DNA of 64,000 bases, from assembly GCA_022376925.1 (NCBI GenBank), contig JAIOJX010000002.1:63698001-63762000 (forward strand). The letters are read 5' to 3'. The stretch comes from Tragulus kanchil. Taxonomy: Eukaryota > Chordata > Mammalia > Artiodactyla > Tragulidae. The translations under genes and the position numbers were made by a program. Every line of letters starts with the position of its first letter. Position 1 is the first letter of the stretch. Below, one piece after another: positions 34,563 to 46,198 of this stretch. Below the pieces are notes generated by a model. The model made no database searches and was not told where the DNA came from. It saw only the letters and a program-made list of their open reading frames with translations.

Positions 34563-36757
34563 TGCCATAGACCAGAAAGAGTTTCCAGACCAGACTCATA
34601 TCTGGCCCTTACTTGAGATGAGAACCTTAGGACCAAGTTCTCAGGATTATCCAGGCATGGCACACTCTTGAAGAATTGTGTGTTGATTTTGTAGTTGCAC
34701 ATTTTGTAGCGCCGTAGTTGCCAAAGTTAATGGAATTGCAAGCAAGTTATAAGATACTTTGTGGAGTGATACCTTCTTAAAGTTATGGTTTCTAGATTTT
34801 CGTTAGCTTTGTTTGATTTTTTTGATTAGTAAGCAAGTGTAAGAGAATAGGCTTAGGAGAGCCTTTTTATGTTTTTTTGTTTTTTAAACTTTTATTTTAT
34901 GGCCTTACCACAAGGAATATGGGGTCTTAGTTCCCCAATAAAGGATTGAACCTGTGCCCCCTGCACTGGAAGCATGGCGTCTTAACCAGTGGACCACCAG
35001 GGAAATCAAGTATTCTTTTAAAATAACAGATCAACTCATGTTTATGAAGTAGAGTCACGAGGCAAGTCAAACTATACTTGTTCTTCAAAACTTAGCATCA
35101 TTTTTTTAGGAAGCCTTCCAGATGGTCTGACCATTCTGATTGGTCTCTCATGTCTTTGCACAACACTGTGTGCATTTTACCTTTGTCATAGCATTATTAT
35201 AAATGAAGAATGCTTGACTGAAATTTCCCTGCCTCCCCTGAAACTCTAAGCAAGTAGAAGAAAGACTGTGTCTTACAATTTCAGTAGCAAGTAGAATATC
35301 TGGAATGTTAAAGATAACTAATTAAACTTTACATGCTATGTAGCATGATCATAATTTCAAAGAAGAACAAGATGCTGTGTATGTTGCTGGGCATAATGCA
35401 TAGCGTTCAAATTTGGAGTAAATACCAAAGCAAAGAATTCTCTAGGCTAACCAAAATCTGAGCTAAACAATATTATTGATAGCCTTAAATATGTAAAAGT
35501 GTTTTGAATACTTAAATGAGTTTTGCACATTGGACTTGTTAACCACGTCTATTAAAAGAGAGCAATTGGTATGAGTGATATCATTTCAGATATAAAGGAA
35601 ACTTCTGTATGTATAATAATCTCATTGTAGAGGAATGACTCATTCAACTACAAATGATGCCATAGACCAGAAAGAGTTTCCAGACCAGACTCATATCTGG
35701 CCCTTACTTGAGATGAGAACCTTAGGACCAAGTTCTCAGGATTATCCAGGCATGGCACACTCTTGAAGAATTGTGTGTTGATTTTGTAGTTGCACATTTT
35801 GTAGCGCCGTAGTTGCCAAAGTTAATGGAATTGCAAGCAAGTTATAAGATACTTTGTGGAGTGATACCTTCTTAAAGTTATGGTTTCTAGATTTTCGTTA
35901 GCTTTGTTTGATTTTTTTGATTAGTAAGCAAGTGTAAGAGAATAGGCTTAGGAGAGCCTTTTTATGTTTTTTTTTTTTTTTTTTTAATTATTTTTTATGG
36001 CCTTACCACAAGGAATATGGGGTCTTAGTTCCCCAATAAAGGATTGAACCTGTGCCCCCTGCACTGGAAGCATGGCGTCTTAACCAGTGGACCACCAGGG
36101 AAATCAAGTATTCTTTTAAAATAACAGATCAACTCATGTTTATGAAGTAGAGTCACGAGGCAAGTCAAACTATACTTGTTCTTCAAAACTTAGCATCATT
36201 TTTTTAGGAAGCCTTCCAGATGGTCTGACCATTCTGATTGGTCTCTCATGTCTTTGCACAACACTGTGTGCATTTTACCTTTGTCATAGCATTATTATAA
36301 ATGAAGAATGCTTGACTGAAATTTCCCTGCCTCCCCTGAAACTCTAAGCAAGTAGAAGAAAGACTGTGTCTTACAATTTCAGTAGCAAGTAGAATATCTG
36401 GAATGTTAAAGATAACTAATTAAACTTTACATGCTATGTAGCATGATCATAATTTCAAAGAAGAACAAGATGCTGTGTATGTTGCTGGGCATAATGCATA
36501 GCGTTCAAATTTGGAGTAAATACCAAAGCAAAGAATTCTCTAGGCTAACCAAAATCTGAGCTAAACAATATTATTGATAGCCTTAAATATGTAAAAGTGT
36601 TTTGAATACTTAAATGAGTTTTGCACATTGGACTTGTTAACCATGTCTATTAAAAGAGAGCAATTGGTATGAGTGATATCATTTCAGATATAAAGGAAAC
36701 TTCTGTATGTATAATAATCTCATTGTAGAGGAATGACTCATTCAACTACAAATGATG
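34563..36757. repeat. Tandem duplication M (unit about 1095 bp)
   Basis: Bases 34563-35657 recur at 35658-36757, joined cleanly where tgatgtcatag and tgccatag share bases. Differences: a C/T change (ttaaccacg against ttaaccatg) and a longer, altered T tract at the SINE tail in the second copy. Confidence 0.96.
34880..35011 (-). mobile_element. CHR-type SINE, short (two copies)
   Basis: T-rich tail, then ttatggccttaccacaagga, gggattgaac-like ggattgaacctgtgccccct, gcactggaagcatgg, then agtggaccaccaggga. A truncated member of the tRNA-derived cetartiodactyl group. The duplicate is at 35975-36106. Confidence 0.78.
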
Positions 36758-37643
36758 TCATAGTCAGACTTGAACTCATGGGATCTAGTAATTTTCCTTT
36801 CTTTGTTAGCAGGTGCTAGAGTTCAGATGTGATGTTTGCCAAAATCCTTTGGCAATCTTAAAGTCTGATTACAGTCACAGGTGAACTGGTTGCCTTCCAG
36901 AAACTCTAGGTTTTATAACCAATCAGAATACTTGGAGCTCGTTTCAATTATTATTATTATTTTTTTGATTCAGTAGAGTTTTGGAGCATCTACCATGTCC
37001 AAAAAGTACCAGGTGCATTAAAGTGCTAGGTGCTGGGGTGGGAATAGAAAGATGAATCAGACACAGATTTTGTCTTTAAGGAGGACTAAAATGAAACACC
37101 ATCAGTCTTTCTGCTGCACATACTTCCAGGTAATATACAGTAACATACACTGAACCCCTCTCCCTGGAAAGGGTGAGTCATGCTTTCTTGGTGGAGATCA
37201 CAAAACCTGAAGGTCTTCTAACTTGACCCTGTCTGCTCTTCCCAGAGATTGCTCCCCAAGGTGGTGCTTCCACTGGTTCTCACAATCATTGTTCCTTTGG
37301 GTTTACCACTCATCAGGAAGATCTCAGCCATGGAAGCAGTTTTCAAAGCCAGTGTTGTTTTCAGCCTCCTGCTGGTTGCTCCTGTCTGCAGTTCTTCTAG
37401 GGTCTAGTGGGTTTAGCATCAATTTTGCATTGTGAACCACCACTATCTTTTATTTCTTTCTTTTTAATTTTTTTTTGCAGCAAAGTCAGGGATTATCGAA
37501 GGGCCAAGTTAGGGATGGAGAGACAAGTCTCAGACCCACTCCAACTTGGTCTTTGAATTAGGGGTTTTTAAAGGAGAAGAACAGAGAAGTTGGGGTTAAC
37601 CATCATCTTGTGACATTTCTTAATCATAGTTTCAGGAGTCAGG
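36758..37643. other. Unique DNA with an L2-like segment
   Basis: Around 36985-37085 the sequence gagcatctaccatgt, accaggtgcatt, gtgctaggtgctgggg, gatgaatcagacacag resembles the conserved L2-type consensus. The rest is single-copy, without a recognised gene. Confidence 0.45.
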
Positions 37644-37774
37644 ATGCCTGTGGTTTACAAGCCTCTGGTCTGGTGGTCAGTCCGCAACCTGGGGGATCTG
37701 TTAGCTCAGCTCTTTTGCCCTGGAGGAACAAACAGTCTGTACTTTAAGGATGTTATGAAGTTATCAACAACAAC

Positions 37775-38063
37775 ATTTTTATTTATTTATTTATTTTTAT
37801 TTTTTGGCCACTTCTGTTGGTCTTTCATTTATTTATTTTCATCCATCTTTGTTCTTTGGCCTGTGTGGGCCTCCCATTGCAACGGCCTCTGTCGCTGCAC
37901 AGCACTGGCTCTGGGCACACATGCTCCAGGGCTCCGGCTCAATAGTTGGACACATCGGTCCAGCCGCTCCATGGCACGTGGGATCTTCCCCGGCCAGCGA
38001 TGGAACTGGCGCCCCTTGCACTGCAAGGCAGTGTCCTTACCTACTGGACCACCAGGGAAGCCC
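37775..38063 (-). mobile_element. Long CHR-type SINE (first copy)
   Basis: T-rich tail, ttggtctttcatttattta, body with ggctctgggcacacatgctc, and tRNA-like head ending ccaccagggaagccc. Flanking aacaacaa on both sides is a likely target-site duplication. It lacks the G-rich stretch seen in other members. Open frames of 156-173 codons over it are antisense translations of a SINE and are not genes. Confidence 0.9.
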
Positions 38064-38259
38064 AACAACAATTTTAATCATCTCACTCTCCACCGCATTC
38101 TTTTCTTTGTTTGACTTTGAGGCAGTTAAAGGTTCTGTCAGCTCTGGCTTGGCTGTGGGTGAGCTCCCTAAGGGCATCCTTTCTATTGCTTGTCCCAAAA
38201 GCCCATATAAAAAGAACTTACTCAATAATGATGATGATGGTTGTAATAATTATGATATC

Positions 38260-38440
38260 AGTAACATTTACTGAAGACTAAAATTGAGTCCTTAACCTAG
38301 GTGGTTTGCAGATATTTTCTCCTTTTTTTTTCTCGATAAAAACTCTGGAAGAACAGTGTCATTATTATGCCCACTTTGCAGATGAATAACCAAGGCAAAG
38401 AGAAGTTAAGTAACTTGGCTATCACCCTCTTTAGTTCCTA
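38260..38440 (+). repeat. L2-like ancient repeat (two copies)
   Basis: The order catttactgaag, ttgcagatattttctcc, cattattatgcccactttgc, agatgaataaccaaggcaaa, gagaagttaagtaacttggc follows the widespread L2-type 3' consensus. Duplicate at 39390-39570. Confidence 0.6.
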
Positions 38441-38904
38441 CCACCAGTAGGAGATACCTGTAAGAAGAGCCCCAGTTAGAGCTCTGGTTCGCCAATTAGT
38501 TCTCAGTGATTGGCTAAACTCTTGGGAAGCCCTGGGTTGTGTTGATGAGGAGTGATGAAGTCCATGGACATATTGTGGGTGAAATATAATCTCTGGCTCT
38601 CATTCTCTCCTTGGAAAAGCATTGAATATTTGTCTTTATGGTAACGGAGATTGTTTTGAAGGCCAAGGCAGGTTCAAGAGAGAGATGATAAAGCTGGCAC
38701 TAGAGTAATCTTCTAAGATTTCTTGGTAACTGAGATGGTAAAGAATCTGCCACAGAGACTGTTTGGGGAAAAATGCCTGTGGTTTAGCAAGCCTCTGGTC
38801 TGGTGGTCAGTCCGCAACCTGGGGGATCTGTTAGCTCAGCTCTTTTGCCCTGGAGGAACAAACAGTCTGTACTTTAAGGATGTTATGAAGTTATCAACAA
38901 CAAC

Positions 38905-39193
38905 ATTTTTATTTATTTATTTATTTTTATTTTTTGGCCACTTCTGTTGGTCTTTCATTTATTTATTTTCATCCATCTTTGTTCTTTGGCCTGTGTGGGC
39001 CTCCCATTGCAACGGCCTCTGTCGCTGCACAGCACTGGCTCTGGGCACACATGCTCCAGGGCTCCGGCTCAATAGTTGGACACATCGGTCCAGCCGCTCC
39101 ATGGCACGTGGGATCTTCCCCGGCCAGCGATGGAACTGGCGCCCCTTGCACTGCAAGGCAGTGTCCTTACCTACTGGACCACCAGGGAAGCCC
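38905..39193 (-). mobile_element. Long CHR-type SINE (duplicate copy)
   Basis: Identical copy of the element at 37775, made by duplication N. Confidence 0.9.
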
Positions 39194-39831
39194 AACAACA
39201 ATTTTAATCATCTCACTCTCCACCGCATTCTTTTCTTTGTTTGACTTTGAGGCAGTTAAAGGTTCTGTCAGCTCTGGCTTGGCTGTGGGTGAGCTCCCTA
39301 AGGGCATCCTTTCTATTGCTTGTCCCAAAAGCCCATATAAAAAGAACTTACTCAATAATGATGATGATGGTCGTAATAATTATGATATCAGTAACATTTA
39401 CTGAAGACTAAAATTGAGTCCTTAACCTAGGTGGTTTGCAGATATTTTCTCCTTTTTTTTTCTCGATAAAAACTCTGGAAGAACAGTGTCATTATTATGC
39501 CCACTTTGCAGATGAATAACCAAGGCAAAGAGAAGTTAAGTAACTTGGCTATCACCCTCTTTAGTTCCTACCACCAGTAGGAGATACCTGTAAGAAGAGC
39601 CCCAGTTAGAGCTCTGGTTCGCCAATTAGTTCTCAGTGATTGGCTAAACTCTTGGGAAGCCCTGGGTTGTGTTGATGAGGAGTGATGAAGTCCATGGACA
39701 TATTGTGGGTGAAATATAATCTCTGGCTCTCATTCTCTCCTTGGAAAAGCATTGAATATTTGTCTTTATGGTAACGGAGATTGTTTTGAAGGCCAAGGCA
39801 GGTTCAAGAGAGAGATGATAAAGCTGGCACT

Positions 39832-40052
39832 AGAGTAATCTTCTAGAGATTTCTTGGTAACTGAGATGGTAAAGAATCTCTCTGCCATACAGGAGACCTG
39901 GGTTTGATCCCTGATCTGGGAAGATTTCGTGGAGAAGGGAATGGGTACCCACTCCAGTATTCTTCCCTGGACAATCCGATGGAAAATCCATAGTTTTGTA
40001 AAGAGTCAGACACAACTGAGTGACTACACACAAACACACACAGAGTAATCTT
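39832..40052 (+). mobile_element. Bov-A2 SINE with 11-bp target-site duplication
   Basis: The element at 39843-40041 runs from tttcttggtaactgag, through ggagacctgggtttgatccc and cccactccagtattcttccc, to gagtcagacacaactgagtg. It is flanked by agagtaatctt at 39832-39842 and 40042-40052. Only this complete version continues past the joint of duplication N. Confidence 0.9.
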
Positions 40053-41933
40053 AGATCTTGACACCTAATTCCTGGTCCACACTAGTACAGTTTTCCTAAA
40101 TTTTGGCTAATTATGTCTATTATTTATATTTACCTAAAATGGCAACAGATGCTGTGTTTCCACTGGTTTGCCCTAAAAAAATTATTCTTCACCTGCCAGG
40201 GGAGTCCAAGCACACCCTAAGACTGTGATGATGGCCCCACTCAATGTCATGATCATTAATATTTAGGGGCATTTACTCTTGAAACTTCCATCTACTTCAT
40301 TTACTTCATTCTCATTTAATCCTCATACAAACTTGAAGACGTGACCCCACTGTATTGTCATACAGCATTCCCAAAGCTGATAGCTGCCTCGCTCATTCAC
40401 TTATTATCAAGGCAAAGTGATTTGAGCGCCATGATTGGGAATATATTAGACACACGGACCCAGATTTTTATTTTATTTTGTTATGGACTGTGTAATTTAT
40501 TGTCTTAGACTAGATATATGCTTATCCCTGTTCTTTTGTGTTGAATTAGATAATTTTCTTAAGGAAAGGGATACTGCCATTAATAAAGTGTCTGTTAAGC
40601 ACTAAACTAACTGTTGGCGTGTAGGATTTTGTTTTTACACAATCTTACAATTTTGTGTAAAGATTCATTGAGAGTGTTTTCTCACAGATGCATACATCTT
40701 TGCCCAAGAACATCTGGGAAAGGAACAAGGAGAAATCTGAGATAAGGAAAACAAACAAACTGGTGAGGGCACTTCATGAATATACTGCAGATGCTTGACA
40801 TGGGGAACGGATTTTCGATGGCAGGCTATTGCCTTGGTAGATATATAAAATTTATCACCATGGGAGTCAGTGATCCAGCAAAAGACCAAGTGTAAACTTT
40901 GCAAAGAAATATTGCAAAAAAAACCTGGTAGATAAACAAGAAATTCTTTTCTTATGTGCTCCTCTGACTTTTATGTCAGATTTGCTACTGCTCATTGATG
41001 CATATCAAGTAGAGATTAGGGGAGAATAAATCCTAACAGTTGGAATCAGACATGATGAGTGCTGCCTATACCTAGTGCCTGTGTTTTATGCAGCATTTTA
41101 GAAAGATGAGTGGAATAGAGTAGAAATAGAGTGGAATTGAGTAGAAAATGATGCAAAGGTGGATAATGAGAACCAGAACTATACAGAGATAGAATCTACA
41201 CAGAGCTGATTTAATATAGAGTATCAAATGGTATTTATGCTTATTGTATTATTGAGAGGAGACACTTCTGTGGGAAAAAATATAACAAAAGCAATTTTAT
41301 TTATTGTCAGAAGAATAAGATCTGTCCACACTAGCATACCTTTCTTTTCCCTCTAGTGATGTAACAAAAAAACCAAAACATTCAGTGACTAGAATGCGTA
41401 TTTAATATATACATTTTTATAATATATATTTAAATATTGTATATGCTTAACATAACAAAACATAACAAAGGCAAGTTACATACTATGTGTGCATCTTGTA
41501 TATGTGTGTGTTTATATGTACTACAGTGCTTATATAATCCCACATATATGCACATGTATGTGATAAGTTGGGAGAACCTAGGCTATGGTGTGTTAACAGC
41601 TACCCCCCAGATCTTAGGGGCTTCAGTGATTTCCTGCCTTTTTGGCATCAGAGACCTACTTCATGAAAGAGAGCTTTCCTATGGACCAGGGTGGAGGGAA
41701 TAGTTTGGGGATGCTTCACATCCTTTACATTTATTGTGCACTTTATTCTTCTCACATCAGCTCCATCTCAGGTCATCAGGCCTTAGATCCTGGAGTCTGG
41801 GCACCTCTGACTGAGACCACAGAAGTGTGTCACTCATGCTTCCCTGTATATTGCAAGTCACCTGCAGCTCTCCTTGCCTCACTTTTACTCTGGCATCAGG
41901 CTGACACTTCAGCCTGTATCTAGGACATTGCTT
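40053..41933. other. AT-rich unique DNA, no gene seen
   Basis: Nearly 1.9 kb of single-copy sequence. It contains a small imperfect tandem repeat of about 21 bases (gagtggaata, gagtagaaat) near 41109-41150 and an AT-rich ta-repeat-like stretch near 41400-41445. No exon-like frame was recognised. Confidence 0.45.
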
Positions 41934-44190
41934 AGCTCATAAGAGAGAAAAAATATAACAATGTAACATACCAGACCTTATAATAAATCTGAGATCTTCT
42001 GCCCACATGTGTCAATTCTTCCTGCATTCATTGGTCGAAGAAAGTCATGCAGAAGGCTGATACCAGCTTGATGAATATAGACGATCCTCCCGTAGCAATG
42101 TATTTGAATGACAGTGCAAACTGCTGTAGTATAATATAACCCAATATAGTGATGCACAAACTGATTCTGTATTTGTTGGGGGAGTGTAGTGTACAGGGAA
42201 TGCATTGTAGTTTTCAGAATGTAATTGTTCCCACAGAAACTGGTACACCTACTCCTAGGTGTTTTTTCCAAGTGGTTGGGAAGATAGTAGTAGATAAGAA
42301 TAGAACATTGCTTTATGGCCTTAACCTCACTTATCCTCATATTCTCTCCCATTCTTCTCCCTCAAAGACTCTTCCTCATACTTCCATTCATTCTATTATT
42401 AAGGACACTGAGTCACTATTTCTGTATTATAAAACTCACTCCCAGTATTTTTCAATCAAATTATCTGTTGAGAACCTCCTCTGTGCCAGGCACAGTATCA
42501 TATGTTTGATGACACTTTGATCTCATTCAGCAATGCTGTTTCTTCATTATTTCAAGCCTGTAGGGAAATAGATGATTCCATTAAAAATGTATATGTTATG
42601 TATATACTATACTTAAGTGTATACTATAAAAATGTATATATTAAGTAAGCATTCTAGTTACTGAATGAAACAAGATCACAGTTCTGCGGAAGAGACAAAC
42701 CTGTTGAGGGAGAGTTTACAAAGTGCTTTGGAACACAGAGAAGAAGAAGGTAAATTCTTAGGGAATGGAGTTACTTCATGGTGTTATACATAAGATCTGT
42801 CCTGTCCTGAGAAACATGGGTAGGATTTTGTTAAAAGTCAAGGAGGAAGTGGCATGAAGGCATCTAGGCAAAGCGGTTAGCATAAACAAAAGCAAAGGCT
42901 CAGGGAAAAAAAGAAAAACAATTTTGAAAAATACATATAGTTCTTTTATAGTTGGGGTATAACATTTGGGAAAGACATAGTTGAGATAAGAGTGGGTTTA
43001 CAGATTAAGAAAAATGATGGGGTTGTTTGATAGAATTGATCTTATAAATAAATTTTGGCCCAATTTTTTACGTCCCTTCAGCTCATAAGAGAGAAAAATA
43101 TAACAATGTAACATACCAGACCTTATAATAAATCTGAGATCTTCTGCCCACATGTGTCAATTCTTCCTGCATTCATTGGTCGAAGAAAGTCATGCAGAAG
43201 GCTGATACCAGCTTGATGAATATAGACGATCCTCCCGTAGCAATGTATTTGAATGACAGTGCAAACTGCTGTAGTATAATATAACCCAATATAGTGATGC
43301 ACAAACTGATTCTGTATTTGTTGGGGGAGTGTAGTGTACAGGGAATGCATTGTAGTTTTCAGAATGTAATTGTTCCCACAGAAACTGGTACACCTACTCC
43401 TAGGTGTTTTTTCCAAGTGGTTGGGAAGATAGTAGTAGATAAGAATAGAACATTGCTTTATGGCCTTAACCTCACTTATCCTCATATTCTCTCCCATTCT
43501 TCTCCCTCAAAGACTCTTCCTCATACTTCCATTCATTCTATTATTAAGGACACTGAGTCACTATTTCTGTATTATAAAACTCACTCCCAGTATTTTTCAA
43601 TCAAATTATCTGTTGAGAACCTCCTCTGTGCCAGGCACAGTATCATATGTTTGATGACACTTTGATCTCATTCAGCAATGCTGTTTCTTCATTATTTCAA
43701 GCCTGTAGGGAAATAGATGATTCCATTAAAAATGTATATGTTATGTATATACTATACTTAAGTGTATACTATAAAAATGTATATATTAAGTAAGCATTCT
43801 AGTTACTGAATGAAACAAGATCACAGTTCTGCGGAAGAGACAAACCTGTTGAGGGAGAGTTTACAAAGTGCTTTGGAACACAGAGAAGAAGAAGGTAAAT
43901 TCTTAGGGAATGGAGTTACTTCATGGTGTTATACATAAGATCTGTCCTGTCCTGAGAAACATGGGTAGGATTTTGTTAAAAGTCAAGGAGGAAGTGGCAT
44001 GAAGGCATCTAGGCAAAGCGGTTAGCATAAACAAAAGCAAAGGCTCAGGGAAAAAAAGAAAAACAATTTTGAAAAATACATATAGTTCTTTTATAGTTGG
44101 GGTATAACATTTGGGAAAGACATAGTTGAGATAAGAGTGGGTTTACAGATTAAGAAAAATGATGGGGTTGTTTGATAGAATTGATCTTAT
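41934..44190. repeat. Direct duplication O with degraded joint
   Basis: Bases 41934-43045 recur at 43080-44190. The 34-base joint (43046-43079) reads like a compressed, error-rich version of 44191-44270: it contains ataaat, tttggccc and ttttacgtcccttc in the same order, with the sequence between them missing. Otherwise the copies differ by one A-run base. Confidence 0.96.
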
Positions 44191-44331
44191 CTATAAATAT
44201 CTACGAACCTCTGAGTATTCTCCCTGGCCCCTGACCTCGGAGCCTTTTCTGTTACTTTTACGTCCCTTCTCCGTTGAGTAAAGTCCCAGACCAAGCCCCA
44301 GGGTTTCCTTGCATCCATCACCTCTGATTGC

Positions 44332-44591
44332 TTTTGGGCCCCTGTGTATATGCTCAGTCACTTCAATTGTGTCTGACTCTTTTACGACCATATGGACTGT
44401 AGGCTCCTATGGACCCACCAGGCTCCTCTGTCTTTGGAATTTTCCAGGCAACAATACTGGAATGGGTTGCCATGCCCTCCTGCAGAAGATCTTCCTCACC
44501 TGGGGATTGAACTTGTGTCTGCCTACATCTTCTGCTTTGCAGGTTGATTCTTTACCTACTGAGCCACCTGGTAAGCCCAATTTGGACCCCT
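44332..44591 (-). mobile_element. Bov-A2 SINE with near-perfect 11-bp target-site duplication
   Basis: Reversed Bov-A2 at 44344-44580: tgctcagtcacttcaattg, tgtctgactcttttacgacc, aggctcctctgtctttgg, aatactggaatgggttgcc, tttacctactgagccacctg. Flanked by tttgggcccct (44333-44343) and tttggacccct (44581-44591). Confidence 0.9.
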
Positions 44592-45209
44592 ATCGTTCTC
44601 CTTTTCCATATCCAAGATTTATACTGAAGACTCTTTGTTTTATGGCTTTTTCACTTTGAATCAGTGAGCTCATCCCAGTGGGTGACCCAAACTATTTCTT
44701 TCTTCTAAATTAATCTCTTATGCGGATATCCGTATTTCTATATAACATATACAATTTTCCCTTTTGTACATGGATCCCTCAGTTAATGTGTTCAGAAAGA
44801 TGAATTAATGAGTCATTTGCCTCATAAAATGCATGATGAATCATTGTTTTTATGATGTTCTACAAATATTCCACCCAAGGCATGCAGTGACTCATCTGTG
44901 GAATAAGGACTGTCCTGTACAGACATTTCAGAGACAGATCGAAAGGGTAACCAGCCAGGAAAACCATCACTGCTTCAGTTCCTCTTTCATAAAAGTCAGA
45001 GGGACAGATATTGAAAAAGGTTTTGAAGAGGTATGAAGAAGTTTGATTGAATAGAGATGGGAACACTGTGCATTAATGCTGTACTTTCCACAAGGGAGCC
45101 TTCCTACTCCCTTCCGGGATATCTCTGCTGAAACTCTCTTGGATCATTTCTGTTGGATGATTCCATTTTTTCTGCTCATCCCTTTTTTTCTTCTTTATAT
45201 CTGGATTAT
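44592..45209. other. Unique DNA, no gene seen
   Basis: Single-copy. Short frames at 44833-45036 (+) and 44860-45066 (-) overlap on opposite strands and show no domains. Confidence 0.45.
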
Positions 45210-45424
45210 AAAATGGATAGTATGGCATATATGAAGAAAATAGCTATAGTCATTGCTCTATGAGTAAAGGAGATCCTTCAGGGGTGCTGTGTGACAGTCG
45301 GGAGGGGTGGGATGGAAGGGATATACATATGACTAATCTGGGAACATACATATCTGTAAACAACAAAACTCTGTAAAAGCTAAAAGTAAAATAAAAGTTT
45401 TTTTTAAAAAAGAAAATGGATAGT
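45210..45424 (+). mobile_element. 5'-truncated L1-like 3' end with 12-bp target-site duplication
   Basis: The insert at 45222-45412 ends in gactaatctgggaacatac, atctgtaaacaac, then an A-rich tail. It is flanked by perfect copies of aaaatggatagt at 45210-45221 and 45413-45424. It shares its 3' end with the insert at 2540-2680 but differs from the more usual ruminant L1 end at 58425. It is non-coding. Confidence 0.85.
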
Positions 45425-46198
45425 TTTGGTTTAGAACTGGAATATTTCAAACTCTTATGTTGTAAAATGTGACAATTTTAGGTCCAAAAGTATGAAGTGA
45501 TAAAACTCAAGTCATGTAAAAGCTGAGATCTAAAGTCAAGAGTCTTGACTTTTAATATAGTGTTTGTTTGGGCATATCAGTAACATTGCCCCAAACTAGG
45601 GATGATTACTACTTTCTAGAGGCATATGATTTGAGGAATGGGCATTTGTTACTGTAAGAACTTGTTTACAAATTTTATAACCACTGCTTATTTTAGCTAC
45701 ACTTATGTATTGATCTCACCACTTAGAAAGCTGAGTTGTAAAATTTGAGAGTTGAGGTGTCTTTGTGCTATATATATTTTAAATTTTCTTGTATTTATTT
45801 TTATGTGGAGGGAATTAATTTCAGTACTCAATCAATAGGAATATAAAATTGTAGTCAGGCTTTGAAATTTACGGGGTCTGGGAGCTCAGTCAAATGGTGG
45901 ACTCTAGGTGTAGATCCATCTAGCCATTGTAATACCATTTAAGAGAGGAGCAAGAGGGTTTGGATTGAATGAACCAGTCTGTGTCCTAATCTCTGCCATA
46001 ACGATCTTGTGACTGAGTTTCATCAAATGAAGACATCATTGACTGTAAGTAGTATTCTGATTTCAGGGATACATTTGATTGAAACTAGCCTGAAAGTAGC
46101 CTGAATCACTTGCTATGTGACTGGGGGGTATGTTAAGTAACAACTCCATTGAACTTAATTTCATTGTCTATTTAAAAAAATCGAATGAAAAAAAAAAG
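45425..46198. other. AT-rich DNA with a MIR-like piece at the right
   Basis: Mostly unique, AT-rich. From about 46090 the order cttgctatgtgac, ttaatttcattgtcta and, after the junction start, gagacaacatttataaag resembles a MIR element on the + strand. Confidence 0.4.

Larger units (their letters stand above)
37644..39887. repeat. Direct duplication N with garbled Bov-A2 at the joint
   Basis: Bases 37644-38752 recur at 38773-39887. The end of the first copy reads ctgccacagagactgtttgg where the second reads ctgccatacaggagacctgg followed by tttg. That is a noisy, indel-rich version of the same SINE sequence. The second copy starts with an inserted g (tttagcaagcc against tttacaagcc). Confidence 0.96.

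Noticed and set aside
38723..39244. Longest open frame in the window (173 codons, +), and similar 100-156 codon frames at 37644, 37804, 49679, 52362
   Set aside because: They run through the long CHR-type SINE in the antisense direction and recur in several frames wherever that SINE lies (IAVASVV, LDHQGSP-like strings). They are translations of a non-coding repeat, not genes.
41109..41150. Minisatellite of gagtggaata / gagtagaaat units
   Set aside because: Only about two imperfect units are present, too few to call a tandem-repeat locus.
41978..42352. 124-codon - strand frame, exactly repeated at 43123, with an overlapping + strand frame of similar length
   Set aside because: Exact conservation is due to duplication O, not selection. 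Overlapping long frames on both strands with no domain argue against coding.
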